A stretch of 64,000 nt of DNA from Tolypothrix tenuis PCC 7101 (GTDB taxonomy: Bacteria; Cyanobacteriota; Cyanobacteriia; Cyanobacteriales; Nostocaceae): assembly GCF_002368295.1 (NCBI RefSeq), contig NZ_AP018248.1, positions 2,017,477 through 2,081,476 of the forward strand. The letters run 5' to 3'. A program made the position numbers and the translations under genes. A model generated the notes under the pieces. The model saw only the letters and a program-made list of their open reading frames with translations. It made no database searches and was not told the DNA's origin. Shown here piece after piece: positions 1-9,387 of the stretch; the stretch's first letter is position 1; each line of letters starts with the position of its first letter.

Positions 1-83
1 TATAGTGATTTATGGCTGAGTTCAGTCTATCACGAAAATTTCAGCTTTCAGTAAATGATTAATTATGTCAAGCTAATGTTTAA

Positions 84-1700
84 TTACTCACGATGAGAGG
101 TATACCAAGTAAAGATACCTCCAAAAAACACAATTACAGCTAATGATAAAAAGACAGCTTGTAATCCAATAAAGGTTTCTGCTACACCTGCTAATGCTAA
201 GGGTAAGGAAAGAGCAATATTAATGACATTATTTTGCAAACCAAAGACTTTACCCCGCATTTCTGGTGGGGTTTCTGTTTGAATTGCAGTTTGCATTGGG
301 ATACCCACAAGTGCGCCAAAAACACCCAATAGTGCTACTAACAAAAGCACGATCCATAGCTGTGTTGTAAAGATGGATAACCCTATTAAGGAAGCTGCCA
401 TCCCTAAACAACCACAAAGACTCAGGGCAGTATAGGAGAAACGTTGACCAAACTGACCGAGAATTGTTGCTCCTGCGGCAATTCCCACACCACCTGCTGC
501 TAATAAAAAGCCAAATTGCGAGGCTTTCATGTTGGGAATGATTTCTGCCATTCTGACAGCTAAAACTGTTAAGGCAGCAAAGATGGAGAACAAGATAATT
601 AACTGTACTAGAGCGCTACGAACACGATGATTATCTTTGAGATAACGTAATCCATCGCGTAAATCTGAGAAAACATGAGGAAATTCCGTTTCTGCGTCGT
701 GAGCTTTTTCGTTAGTTACTAAGAAACTCAAAATTATCCCCGCGATCGCATAACTTCCACCTACGACCATTTCTTTACCAAATCCGCCACTTGCACCCAG
801 ATTTAGCCAAAGTTGATCCGCGATCGCTAATAGTGGTTCGCCAACCGCAAAACCAACAATCACCGAGGCCATCATTGTTGTGGTGTACAGTGAGTTAGCT
901 GAAAGTAAATGCTGTTCTTCCACTACCAAGGGAATTGCTGTTTGTTCGGCTGGAGCAAAAAACTGTGTGAGGGTGGAGACTAAAAAAGTCACGCCTAAGA
1001 TGATCAAAAAACCTACAGGCAATACTCCCACTGGTTGCCAATCATGAGTCAACCATAACAGCAAGGGAATCGCTAACACTAACATTCCCCGCCAAACATT
1101 TGTGGCTACTAATACAGTCTTTTTCGACCAGCGATCCACAAATACACCAGCCACAGAACCGAATAACACAGCTGGTATGGTAAAAGCCATCATTAAGGCC
1201 GATACCCAACCACTAATGCTTTGATGACTCGCTTGAAACTGCGTATTAATCAAAGCAATCATCAACACCAGATAAACTTTATCTGCTAGTTGACAAAAAA
1301 CTTGTCCACCCCAAAGTGCTAAGAAATTTGGGTTTTTTAATACAGGTAAAAAACCCTTTTGGGGTGCATCATTTGATGGTTCATCTTTACCTGAATCAGG
1401 CCCCTTGATATCAGGTGGCTCTTTTGCTGAGGTAATAGCGGCTTGGCCATTAGCCTCAGCCTGAGTAGATTTGTCTTCTGAATTAATGAAATCAGGTTTT
1501 GATGTTTCCGATAACCAATTTCTATTATTTGGCGAAATCTCCCGGGGGGAAATTTCGTGGTTATTGATTTGACTGGGCCGAGACTTCGGGACAGCACTCA
1601 AATGGCTGGGTGCTGTAGAATCTGATGCTCTATTCTGTTTTTTGGCGTAGCTCGGTGACAAAGGCAGGATTTTTGTATCCAAATCAGACGGTTGCATCAT
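84..1700 (-). CDS. MFS transporter (DHA3-like exporter) with long hydrophilic N-terminus
   Basis: Major facilitator superfamily permease, predicted inner-membrane secondary exporter; the substrate cannot be read from the sequence. The first ~125 residues are hydrophilic, rich in Ser, Pro, Asn and Lys, and look disordered. The membrane part begins near PVLKNPNFLALWGGQ and has about 12 hydrophobic segments, with the MFS loop 2-3 signature GVFVDRWSKKTVL. The C-terminal half contains the PPEMRGKVFGL motif common in DHA3/MFS_3 exporters. Start: the open frame extends to a TTG at 1712, but the tandem ATGs at 1700 and 1697 are more plausible. Either start overlaps the 3' end of recO, so the two genes are probably co-transcribed. 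Family is confident; substrate unknown. Confidence 0.85.
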   Translation of the reverse strand: MMQPSDLDTKILPLSPSYAKKQNRASDSTAPSHLSAVPKSRPSQINNHEISPREISPNNRNWLSETSKPDFINSEDKSTQAEANGQAAITSAKEPPDIKGPDSGKDEPSNDAPQKGFLPVLKNPNFLALWGGQVFCQLADKVYLVLMIALINTQFQASHQSISGWVSALMMAFTIPAVLFGSVAGVFVDRWSKKTVLVATNVWRGMLVLAIPLLLWLTHDWQPVGVLPVGFLIILGVTFLVSTLTQFFAPAEQTAIPLVVEEQHLLSANSLYTTTMMASVIVGFAVGEPLLAIADQLWLNLGASGGFGKEMVVGGSYAIAGIILSFLVTNEKAHDAETEFPHVFSDLRDGLRYLKDNHRVRSALVQLIILFSIFAALTVLAVRMAEIIPNMKASQFGFLLAAGGVGIAAGATILGQFGQRFSYTALSLCGCLGMAASLIGLSIFTTQLWIVLLLVALLGVFGALVGIPMQTAIQTETPPEMRGKVFGLQNNVINIALSLPLALAGVAETFIGLQAVFLSLAVIVFFGGIFTWYTSHRE

Positions 1701-2601
1701 GGTTGGCAGCAAAATAAGAATCGATTAAAGTGGCGGAGCGGATTGGATGACCCAAATGATACTGAGCATAATGGCGCAGAATTTGCTCAACAGCTAACCA
1801 GTGATTATCTCTGGTGGTACTAATTTGCATTATCTCTGGTTGTGACAGCTGCTGCAGAATATCAAGTTCTTTTGCATTTAAACGCCCAGAAATCACAGGT
1901 AGTTCTTGGCGATGCATCACTGTTTGGTAACCCGAGATGGTTGTAGCTGGGGTTGGTGGAGAATGAGGCGATCGCGTTTTGGCAGAGTTGATTTGTCTCT
2001 CCCTCTCTTTTTGTTTTCGCAAGTCTTCCCAAGTCTCTAAGCAAACTGTGCCACCAGCAGAAATACTAAATCCTACCTGCCACTGCGGGTTTGTAAAATT
2101 TGGCATCAGCGGCCGTTGCGTGAGACAACAAACTTGCACTTGCGGGGTTAGTCCCGCCAAGGCTAAAAGGTGAAACACTCCCTGAGACAGATGAGCTAAG
2201 ATACTAGCTTCGTTGTTAGACACTGCCTCTAACCGATTGAGATGTTCGTTAAGCAACTCATAAAGTTCTTCTTGGGGTTGTTCGCTTAAAGCTTGACTGA
2301 GGACTATTTCAGCTAGATATTGGCTAGCTGCCAATTTCCCTAAATCTTTAGTCAAACCTGGATAGGTTTTTACTGTTTGTGCTTGTGTAATTTTATCGAG
2401 CGATCGCCCTTTAGCAATCAGTAGTTCGTTGACAACAAACATCCCACTCCTACCACCCAGGCTTGAATTGTGCTTACGTGCCCCTGGGGCAACTGCTCGG
2501 ATTAAACCGAACTCTTTTGTCAAAATTGTTACTATTCTATCTGATTCTCCCAGTGCCTGGGCTTTCAGATTAATTCCTGTTACTTGATAGGTTTTACTCA
2601 T
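1684..2601 (-). CDS. recO: DNA repair protein RecO
   Basis: RecO, the recombination mediator that works with RecF/RecR to load RecA on SSB-coated single strands. The N-terminal OB-fold is recognisable (TYQVTGINLKAQALGESDRIVTILTKEFGLIRAVAPGARK), followed by GGRSGMFVVNELLIAKGRSLDKITQA. The helical C-terminal domain carries the usual cysteine region (VCCLTQRPL and, later, GGTVCLETW). At 305 residues it is longer than the ~240-residue E. coli protein, mostly because of a polar insert around residues 195-220. Its 3' end overlaps the start of the MFS gene on the same strand. Confidence 0.93.
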   Translation of the reverse strand: MSKTYQVTGINLKAQALGESDRIVTILTKEFGLIRAVAPGARKHNSSLGGRSGMFVVNELLIAKGRSLDKITQAQTVKTYPGLTKDLGKLAASQYLAEIVLSQALSEQPQEELYELLNEHLNRLEAVSNNEASILAHLSQGVFHLLALAGLTPQVQVCCLTQRPLMPNFTNPQWQVGFSISAGGTVCLETWEDLRKQKERERQINSAKTRSPHSPPTPATTISGYQTVMHRQELPVISGRLNAKELDILQQLSQPEIMQISTTRDNHWLAVEQILRHYAQYHLGHPIRSATLIDSYFAANHDATV

Positions 2602-2742
2602 TAGCCAAGAGTCCGTAGGGGCGGGTTAAACCCGCATATCTAAGGGTAGATGCGATATTTTCGTTAAACCCACCCATACATTAGTCATAAATCATGAGTC
2701 ATTGATCTGAGTACAAAGAACGAATGAGCAAACGGCAAATGA

Positions 2743-3423
2743 CTATTCCACCTTTTCCAGGTTATCGCGCTGGCGGATTAAATCGATACCGCGAGATGTG
2801 CCTAATCGAGTAGCACCCGCCAAGATTAATTCTATGGCTTGATTCACAGTACGAATACCGCCTGAGGCCTTAATCCCTACTCTTTCGCGAGCAATCTCCT
2901 TCAATAGTTGTACATCTGCTACTGTCGCCCCCCCATTCCAACCTGTACTAGTTTTCAAGAATGCGGCCCCTGCTTCCATCGCCAATTCTGCTGCCATTCT
3001 TTTCTCCGCCTCTGTCAACAGGTTGGTTTCTAAAATTACCTTTACAGGTTGTCCGGTTTCTTCACAAATTTCCGCAATCTCGCGGTGGACTGCTTCAGTT
3101 TTACCAGCTTTTAACCAACCCAAGTTGAGGACTACATCAAGTTCAGTGGCTCCATTTTCCACTGCTTCTTGAGCTTCATACAGCTTCACTGCGGAAGTAG
3201 TCGCTCCAGTAGGAAAGCCAATTACTGCACAGACTTTGGGATTTTTACCGTGGAGGAGTTCTGCGGCTTGCTTGACATAGGTAGGGTGCAAGCAAACCGC
3301 CGCAAAATGAAATCTGTCTGCTTCTTCACACCATTGCTCAACCTGCTCTGGAGTAGCCGTTGGCGTTAACAGGGCGTGATCGATAAATGGCGCAATATCA
3401 ATGTCGGGATAGTCTGCTGCCAT
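2743..3423 (-). CDS. deoC: deoxyribose-phosphate aldolase DeoC
   Basis: Class I aldolase that cleaves 2-deoxyribose-5-phosphate to glyceraldehyde-3-phosphate and acetaldehyde in deoxynucleoside catabolism. The DeoC signatures are present: IDHALLTPTATPEQV at the N-terminus, VKVILETNLL, the Schiff-base lysine segment AAFLKTSTGWNGGAT, and VGIKASGGIRT near the C-terminus. The frame extends five codons further to a TTG, but the ATG at 3423 is preceded by an AAAGG ribosome-binding site and gives the usual length of about 226 residues. It lies 140 bp upstream of recO on the same strand, with no sign of a deo operon nearby. Confidence 0.93.
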   Translation of the reverse strand: MAADYPDIDIAPFIDHALLTPTATPEQVEQWCEEADRFHFAAVCLHPTYVKQAAELLHGKNPKVCAVIGFPTGATTSAVKLYEAQEAVENGATELDVVLNLGWLKAGKTEAVHREIAEICEETGQPVKVILETNLLTEAEKRMAAELAMEAGAAFLKTSTGWNGGATVADVQLLKEIARERVGIKASGGIRTVNQAIELILAGATRLGTSRGIDLIRQRDNLEKVE

Positions 3424-3630
3424 CGTGCCTTTTGCCAATTATTGATTATTAAACTTTATAAAAAATTAAAACATTTCTTATATATATATTAAACCACATT
3501 TATTACGAGTTTATCCTGAAAACCGAACTGCTGAATAGGTCTGAGATATCGACTTTCTAGATGGACTGAAAACACTTAAGTATTCAAGTTAACATTAGAC
3601 ACTTTTAACTTGAGTACGCTTAATAGGATT

Positions 3631-4755
3631 TTAGCTACCAATTAATAAGAAGTTAAGAATAGTTTCAGCTAATGCTTTTGATGCCAAATATGGTACTCCA
3701 TTGCCAATAGTTTTAAACATATTGGTGAGTGACATATCCTCTGGAAGTGCGAAATTTGCAGGTAAAGATTGAATTGCTAAGGCTTCAGCAGCAGAAATTC
3801 TTCTGACTTTGTAAGGATGCAAATGTACTTCATTGTTGCCATAACAAGCAGTTGGCGAGTAGCGCCATCTATGCAAGCGTTTGAAGGACTTTCTCGAATC
3901 ATCTCCCTCATCAACTGAAGCGAATTTTGTTATTCCTGCTCTAGGTTGAAAATAATGGTGAGCATTGGGATGTTGAGCCACATTATTTTTTCTAAACCAG
4001 TATTCAACTGTGAGTTCTTGAGGAATATTTTCCGGACAAGGAATTATAGAATCTTCTTGGAATGATGTGCATTGACTCCAAGGGTAAGCAAAGACTTCTT
4101 CTTGAGGATATAAAATGTAATTTTCCCAAGGAAATAAATTAGCAGTTTTTACATTTTCGCGTGCTATTAAGCTGTTTCGGAAGCCTATTAGAATAATCCT
4201 TTCTCTATCCTGTGGAACACCATATTCAATAGCATTAATTAAGCGTTCTGTTAATATATAGCCAGCTTTTTGTAATTTCTGCTTTAACGATTCAAAAAAT
4301 AAACGATGTTTTTTTGTGCGCCACAAACCTTTTACATTCTCAAATAAAAAGAAATCTGGTAAATGATGACAAATCAATTCGATATAAGATGCAGAAAGTT
4401 TACCATTATCACCCAAATGACCTTTATTTTTTCCACCTATTGAAAAATCTGGACAAGGAGGCCCGCCAATAAAGCCAACAATATTATAAGATTTTCGACA
4501 ATCCTGGACTAATTCACCCAAACGTTGAGCGGGTAATCCTTCTAGAAGTTTAGTGACATCTGCAGCTTCACCTTGATGATACCCATATTCAGGCACTGGT
4601 AGATTGAGAATTTCCCGTGAATAACTATATGCGGCAAGGAATGGCGGAAATATTTCATTAACATAAACAATCTGAAAACCGCTATTTTCAAATCCTAAAT
4701 CGAGGAAACCGGAGCCAGCAAAGAAGGAGAATATACAAGGACGGTAATTAGCCAT
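3631..4755 (-). CDS. DNA (cytosine-5-)-methyltransferase, solitary
   Basis: C5 cytosine DNA methyltransferase of 374 residues. Motif I is FFAGSGFLDLGFENSGF (residues 11-27). The catalytic loop is GGPPCPDFS with the nucleophile Cys101, so the usual PCQ reads PCP here. Motif VI is FENVKGL (138-144), motif VIII is QDRER (182-186), and motif X is GNGVP near the C-terminus. The target-recognition region lies about residues 190-300. No restriction endonuclease gene is adjacent, so it is probably an orphan methyltransferase or one whose partner was lost. Base composition is more AT-rich than its neighbours, which may mean horizontal acquisition. Recognition sequence cannot be read from the protein. 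Confidence 0.9.
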   Translation of the reverse strand: MANYRPCIFSFFAGSGFLDLGFENSGFQIVYVNEIFPPFLAAYSYSREILNLPVPEYGYHQGEAADVTKLLEGLPAQRLGELVQDCRKSYNIVGFIGGPPCPDFSIGGKNKGHLGDNGKLSASYIELICHHLPDFFLFENVKGLWRTKKHRLFFESLKQKLQKAGYILTERLINAIEYGVPQDRERIILIGFRNSLIARENVKTANLFPWENYILYPQEEVFAYPWSQCTSFQEDSIIPCPENIPQELTVEYWFRKNNVAQHPNAHHYFQPRAGITKFASVDEGDDSRKSFKRLHRWRYSPTACYGNNEVHLHPYKVRRISAAEALAIQSLPANFALPEDMSLTNMFKTIGNGVPYLASKALAETILNFLLIGS

Positions 4756-4810
4756 CTATATAACTACGAGATTTTCTTTAATTTCTCAGAAAAAAGTCTC
4801 GTCTAATACT

Positions 4811-4842
4811 AATCAGCCTGCGATTTGAATCGCAGGCTGATT
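4811..4842. terminator. perfect 14-bp inverted repeat, probable transcription terminator
   Basis: AATCAGCCTGCGAT and its exact complement are separated by the 4-nt loop TTGA. It lies between the end of the DUF697 GTPase gene and the start of the cytosine methyltransferase gene, both on the minus strand. There is no strong U-tract on either side, so termination is inferred from stem strength and position. Confidence 0.55.
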
Positions 4843-4879
4843 ATCTACTGACATTAAGATTTAAGTTAATTTAAGGGAA

Positions 4880-6319
4880 TTATCCCACAGCCTTCTCAAC
4901 AGCAACTTCTGGTAACAAACGCTTGACACCTTGCTTTACAAAACCTTGCAGAAAAGCCATCTGCTGATTTTGCTGGAAGACATTTTGTAAAGTTTGCCGC
5001 AATTTTTCCAAATTCAAGTTATTGCCAGAATCTAGAGCAATTTCTTGTTGTTGGAAATACTCTACTAAACTTAAACCAGCTACTCTGGTGAGATATGCCG
5101 CACTTACTCCCTGTACCACGCCACCAGCGACAAAGGTGACAGCGTTACTTTTGAGCACAGTACTCACAGCTTTAGTAGAAAGTTCGACTAAACCTAGCTT
5201 CAGCATTAAACTTCCCATTGTTCCAGCGACAGTTTGCGCCTGTTCTAAGGAAAATTTCTGCTGATAGATATTACCCAAATCCATTACCATTTGGGCATTA
5301 ATCGCCGCAGTTGCTAAAACATCGAGTGCGGGGACTGGGTTAGCAAAAGCAGCAGCCGCAGCTATCCATTGATATTGTTCGATAGCTGGGGTAGCGCGAT
5401 CGCGTCTAATATCATTTAGCCAGGTTTTCGCCTCAGCTTTCAGCAAGTTAGCTGTTCTAATGGTTGTTGTCCAGACTAACTTTTGTGCTTGCTGGGCTAA
5501 AATCTCTCCTAGTTGCTGTGTCAAAGACTGGATATCTGCTGCTGGTTGTTCTAACCACTCTTGTACAGCACCGTCAGCCTCATGTTTCCGGACTTTGATG
5601 GGAATAGGAGAGGCGGCTGTTGCAACTAAATTTCCTTGTGTCCGTTGTTTCAGTGACAGCAAGATGCTAGCACGTTCATCGGGTAAATACTGGTCTTGTT
5701 TGTTGAAAACCAGCAAAACTGGTTGATTTGCAGCTTTTAGCTGCTGTAAAGTTTGAAATTCTGAATCGGTTAAATCACCGTTAGTCAGGAAGAGGAGAAA
5801 ATCAGATGTTTTCACTTCTGCCAAAACATCTGTATCTGATTTGTTACCAGCTTGAATAAATAAAGGTGCTGTCTCTTGGAAGCTGACTTTTTGCTTGATT
5901 TCTGATTGCCAGCTAGATTTTAAAACTTCAATTAAGGTAGTTTTACCGACAGATTTCCCACCAGTAACAGCTAGTTTAAGTTCTTGCCTATCTAAATCTA
6001 AGAGTAATTGGTTAACTTGTGTTCGTAAGTTCCCTAAGGCTGGATGTTGTTCTGATTCTTGTGCCAGTTGGTTAATTACGGCTTCGGCTTTAGCGATCGC
6101 ATTTTCTACATCTGCCCGTTCTACAAGCATGATATCAAGCTGCTCTACACTAGCTTTCGGGCGATTTTGCTGCAATAACCACAAACCACCGCCGACTGCC
6201 AAAGCACTCAGTAAACCAAATTCTCCTACCTGCACTATGGAATCTTGCCAACTGTCTAACATCCACAGAGAAAACGACAGTCCCAATCCTCCTACTAAAA
6301 TTGGTCGTTGCAACTTCAC
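4880..6319 (-). CDS. DUF697-family GTPase (membrane-associated, YcjF/Slr1462-like)
   Basis: Predicted GTP-binding membrane protein of 479 residues. Two short hydrophobic segments sit at the N-terminus (about residues 7-22 and 36-50). A G domain follows: P-loop VTGGKSVGKTTL near residue 120 and guanine-specificity motif FNKQD near residue 206. The C-terminal third (about 300-440) has the Ala/Gly-rich hydrophobic helices typical of DUF697, for example AAAFANPVPALDVLATAAINAQMV. Start is GTG at 6319, supported by a GGAGAG ribosome-binding site about 9 nt upstream. Function is unknown; a role in membrane stress or chloroplast-type membrane biology is only inference. Confidence 0.8.
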   Translation of the reverse strand: MKLQRPILVGGLGLSFSLWMLDSWQDSIVQVGEFGLLSALAVGGGLWLLQQNRPKASVEQLDIMLVERADVENAIAKAEAVINQLAQESEQHPALGNLRTQVNQLLLDLDRQELKLAVTGGKSVGKTTLIEVLKSSWQSEIKQKVSFQETAPLFIQAGNKSDTDVLAEVKTSDFLLFLTNGDLTDSEFQTLQQLKAANQPVLLVFNKQDQYLPDERASILLSLKQRTQGNLVATAASPIPIKVRKHEADGAVQEWLEQPAADIQSLTQQLGEILAQQAQKLVWTTTIRTANLLKAEAKTWLNDIRRDRATPAIEQYQWIAAAAAFANPVPALDVLATAAINAQMVMDLGNIYQQKFSLEQAQTVAGTMGSLMLKLGLVELSTKAVSTVLKSNAVTFVAGGVVQGVSAAYLTRVAGLSLVEYFQQQEIALDSGNNLNLEKLRQTLQNVFQQNQQMAFLQGFVKQGVKRLLPEVAVEKAVG

Positions 6320-6375
6320 AACTATGACTCTCCGTGCTTTTTGGATGGCTTACTCCAGAATAGATCAAAATACAA

Positions 6376-6411
6376 CAAATCCCTGCAATCTTAACTGATT
6401 GTAGGGATTTG
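6376..6411 (-). terminator. terminator downstream of tRNA-fMet
   Basis: CAAATCCCTGCAATC pairs with GATTGTAGGGATTTG (one G-U pair), with a 6-nt loop. Thymines follow on both sides: TTTTTT on the plus strand and TTGTATTTT on the minus strand. It starts 16 bp past the 3' end of the minus-strand tRNA gene, so it most likely ends that transcript. Confidence 0.7.
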
Positions 6412-6426
6412 TTTTTTACTTCTATT

Positions 6427-6503
<77 letters not shown>

Positions 6504-6550
6504 TCGTTTGCTTACTTTACTAGTATAACCACAAGTTATAATTTTGGCAA

Positions 6551-7504
6551 CTATAAAAGCGATAATTCTCCCACAACTTCTAAACGCTTGTATTTTCCCA
6601 AAATCATAAACTTCTCAGCTAGGCTTTCAGCGACGCTGGGCGTAATCCAGCCCATTTGTTGAAGCAAGTGAATAGCAACTGCGTATTTTGCTCGCTTTGA
6701 CCCATCCATAACTTTAATTGCCAATCCCATGCCTTCCCCTAACCTACCGATGCACTGTACTCCTTCGGCACCAGCTTTGCTTACCAATTCTCCAGGGGTT
6801 AAGCGCATGAGTTCCGTATCAAATTCGCCATCGCCAGCTACCATTGTGGGATGATGAGTCATGGCCCGGACAATGCGCTCCATATCCAAAGTTTTACCAG
6901 AGGCTAGCAGGGCGTACAGAGAGCCCATCTGACCGAGTTGCATCAAATAAGTTGGTGCGCCACAGTCATCATGAACACCGATAAATTCTTCCGATGGCAT
7001 TCGCAGTAATTCTGCTACCTTGCTGAGAATTAACTGTTGGACTGGGTGTTTGCGTTCTAAGTAGTTATTTAAAGGCCAATGCCTTTGTTGGCAAACAGCT
7101 AACATTCCCGCATGTTTACCAGAGCAATTGTATTCTAGAGGACTCCGCTTACCTTCGGGAATCGGGCATTGGAGTGCGCTGGGGTCTAGATCGGCCCGCC
7201 AAAGAATGTTAAATACTTGTCTTACCTGCTCTATGCTACCTTTGTGGGAGCTAGTGATAATCGCTAAATCGCGATCGCTGAGGTCATAGCGTTCAAGTGT
7301 GCCGGTAGATGTGACAGCGAGTGCCTGAAATGGTTTGAGTGCTGAACGCACAAATGCAGCCGTTTCCGCATTACCGGCTACGGATAAAACCCGCCCCCGT
7401 TCGTCGCATACAACAGCCTGGACTATATGCCTCGATTCGATAATTCCTTCCCGTAGCAACCTCACTTCTAAGGCTGCGGCTTGAGTTCGTTTTCCCATTG
7501 TCAT
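6551..7504 (-). CDS. asparaginase (L-asparaginase II family)
   Basis: 317-residue protein of the bacterial L-asparaginase II family (Pfam Asparaginase_II), which hydrolyses asparagine to aspartate and ammonia and is unrelated in sequence to E. coli AnsB. Family signatures: RSALKPFQALAVTSTGTLERYDLSDRDLAIITSSHKG, YNCSGKHAGMLA, GVHDDCGAP and MVAGDGEFDTELM. No signal peptide is visible, so it is predicted cytoplasmic. It sits between tRNA-fMet and the CGLD27-rsfS pair, all on the minus strand. Start is ATG at 7504; no convincing Shine-Dalgarno is visible. Confidence 0.88.
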   Translation of the reverse strand: MTMGKRTQAAALEVRLLREGIIESRHIVQAVVCDERGRVLSVAGNAETAAFVRSALKPFQALAVTSTGTLERYDLSDRDLAIITSSHKGSIEQVRQVFNILWRADLDPSALQCPIPEGKRSPLEYNCSGKHAGMLAVCQQRHWPLNNYLERKHPVQQLILSKVAELLRMPSEEFIGVHDDCGAPTYLMQLGQMGSLYALLASGKTLDMERIVRAMTHHPTMVAGDGEFDTELMRLTPGELVSKAGAEGVQCIGRLGEGMGLAIKVMDGSKRAKYAVAIHLLQQMGWITPSVAESLAEKFMILGKYKRLEVVGELSLL

Positions 7505-7582
7505 GGGTTAAAATCTATCACTTTTTTGTTATTTTTTTATTATTTGTTTATTTTAGTCACTTGCCCTCTGCCAAATGACTAT

Positions 7583-8083
7583 TTATAACAAATGCCAAAC
7601 TATACTACCAGCAACAAACATTCCTGCCAAGCTAGCAAAGGTAAGTTGCAAGCGGCGGAGAATGGGTTTGATTTCGTAGGTGGCAATTAAGCGATCGCGG
7701 TTTAAGACTTCCTCTGGTTTGATCCAAGTTTGACCGTCATACCACCCAGATTCTTCGTAAAATACTGTGGGGCTGGTTAGGCGATCGCTGACGTAATACC
7801 AACCTAAGTACAAACGTACTAATAAGAGAATTACGCCGATACTTGCTCCTAATGCGCCACAAAGAATAAATTGGGCAAGATGTTTATGTGGGGGAAAACT
7901 GGCGGCTGCGACAGGCCCTGCTAGCACCCACGATAAACTCCAAATCCACAGCATTTTTTTGATATGTTCGCGCCAATTTAAGGCACAATCACGAAATAAC
8001 CAAGATGTTTTTAATTCTTCGTACTCGTTGAGTGGTTGTTGTTCAGTCGGAACTGGGCAATTGGAAACCGAGGATTTGATCAT
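7583..8083 (-). CDS. CGLD27/Ycf36-like membrane protein (DUF1230)
   Basis: 166-residue protein of the cyanobacteria-and-chloroplast family DUF1230 (Ycf36 in plastids, CGLD27 in plants and green algae). Markers are CPVPTEQQPLNEYEELKTSWLFRDCALNW at the N-terminus and SGWYDGQTWIKPEEVLNRDRLIATYEIKPILRRL toward the C-terminus. Three hydrophobic segments are visible (about 44-60, 72-90 and 146-164). The start codon overlaps the rsfS stop by 4 bp (ATGA), so the two are translationally coupled. The plant homologue has been linked to iron-limitation responses; the function here is inferred only. Confidence 0.85.
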   Translation of the reverse strand: MIKSSVSNCPVPTEQQPLNEYEELKTSWLFRDCALNWREHIKKMLWIWSLSWVLAGPVAAASFPPHKHLAQFILCGALGASIGVILLLVRLYLGWYYVSDRLTSPTVFYEESGWYDGQTWIKPEEVLNRDRLIATYEIKPILRRLQLTFASLAGMFVAGSIVWHLL

Positions 8084-8541
8084 TTTGCCTTACCCCCACC
8101 GTCATCGGTTGTTGGCAGTTCTAAACGTTCAGCATGAGACCAGAACGCTTCTAAATTATAAAACTCCCGTTCCCTGGGCATCATGATGTGAACGATCACT
8201 TCGCCATAATCTTGCAACACCCAGCTTCCTTCGGCTTTACCTGCTGTCCGCAAGGGATTGCGTTGCAGTTCGGTTGATACTTTGTCTTCAATTGCTTCTG
8301 CAATCGCTCTGACTTGGACTCTTGAATAGCCAGTCATCACCACAAAATAATCTGCTAGGTAAGATACATCTGCTACTCTGAGTATTAGAATATCGCCAGC
8401 TTTGCGGTCTGATGCGGCTTCGGCAACGGTTATCGCTAATTTTTTGCTTGCTTCATCGCTGGGGTCTTGTGGACTGGCGATCGCAGTTTTTCTTAAAGAT
8501 ACAGATTGCGTTGGGAATTCTCCTTGGAAATAATCAGACAT
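8080..8541 (-). CDS. rsfS: ribosome silencing factor RsfS
   Basis: RsfS/YbeB/Iojap family protein that binds ribosomal protein L14 and blocks subunit joining when nutrients are scarce. The family core is clear: KAGDILILRVADVSYLADYFVVMTGYSRVQVRAIAEAIEDKV, then EGSWVLQDYGEVIVHIMMPREREFYNLEAFW. It is 153 residues long with a non-conserved ~35-residue N-terminal extension. It is the first gene of the rsfS-CGLD27-asparaginase run. Confidence 0.95.
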   Translation of the reverse strand: MSDYFQGEFPTQSVSLRKTAIASPQDPSDEASKKLAITVAEAASDRKAGDILILRVADVSYLADYFVVMTGYSRVQVRAIAEAIEDKVSTELQRNPLRTAGKAEGSWVLQDYGEVIVHIMMPREREFYNLEAFWSHAERLELPTTDDGGGKAK

Positions 8542-9332
8542 TAAACCTCAGGTGCTTTAGCCCTTTTGTTACATTTTTTGACAATTACACACAACTCATC
8601 AATCATGAGATGTAACTATGTAAATTGTTTTTTTTGCATACTAACAAAAAAATAGACTTTTTGGATTTGGTAAACAGCAATCAAGCGTACCATGCTATGG
8701 GAGCTAGTGTAGCTACTTAGTATGTTGTAGTGGTTGCTTTATGACAATTTTTGTAGTATTATCCGCATCTTTCATAGATTAACTTCAACCCTGATTTTTA
8801 TATTCTGACCTATTGGCGACTTTAGCTGTATTGATAATTTTGCAGGCTAGTAGTCAAAGACACAAACAGACAATCTTTCTGAAAATTCCTAATACTTGTG
8901 GTTAGAACCTGCAGGTCTAGACCAGAGCATTTTACATAGAGTTCCGCAAGAGTCAAAAAATTTACTCTACAATCCTTTTGCTGATTTTGGATGTACTAAT
9001 CAAATGACTACATTCCCAGCCTTGTTGGGAAATTATGAAATTAATGATGATTTTTGGGTGATAAACAAAGTGTTGATCTAGTCAGTGCAGCTACATAGCA
9101 CACACAGGAATAATTACAGAAAATAAGATACCTTCCAAGTAACCTAAGATATATTTTAGAATCTTCCTTGAGTCAGAAATTATTAGTTAAGCTCTATAAT
9201 AATGCTCGTTATATTTCGGCTTTAAGTACTATGCAGAAAAAATTAAAGTATAGGCAACTAATAATCTGGTGTGTGATTTTGGTAAATAACAAATACTTTT
9301 AAATATTTTTACAAGTTAATTAAAATGTTAAA
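8542..9332. other. intergenic region, no gene recognised
   Basis: About 790 bp upstream of rsfS and downstream of the glycosyltransferase gene. It is AT-rich. A 61-codon frame starting with TTG at 8896 shows no recognisable domain and no ribosome-binding site. It must hold the rsfS promoter, but no convincing -10/-35 pair could be picked. Confidence 0.5.
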
Positions 9333-9366
9333 AGACCCCTGCCTGCGGATGCTAAGACAGGGGTCT
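9333..9366 (-). terminator. rho-independent terminator of the wcaI-like gene
   Basis: AGACCCCTG pairs with CAGGGGTCT, and the inner part of the stem is extended imperfectly. Read on the minus strand the hairpin is followed by TTTT. It lies 22 bp past the stop codon of the minus-strand glycosyltransferase gene. Confidence 0.8.
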
Positions 9367-9387
9367 ATTGTATTTTTAATTTAACGA

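Noticed and set aside
3631..4755. Type II restriction-modification system
   Set aside because: No endonuclease-like gene flanks the methyltransferase; neighbours are deoC and a DUF697 GTPase.
8896..9081. 61-codon plus-strand frame starting with TTG
   Set aside because: Non-standard start without Shine-Dalgarno and no recognisable domain.
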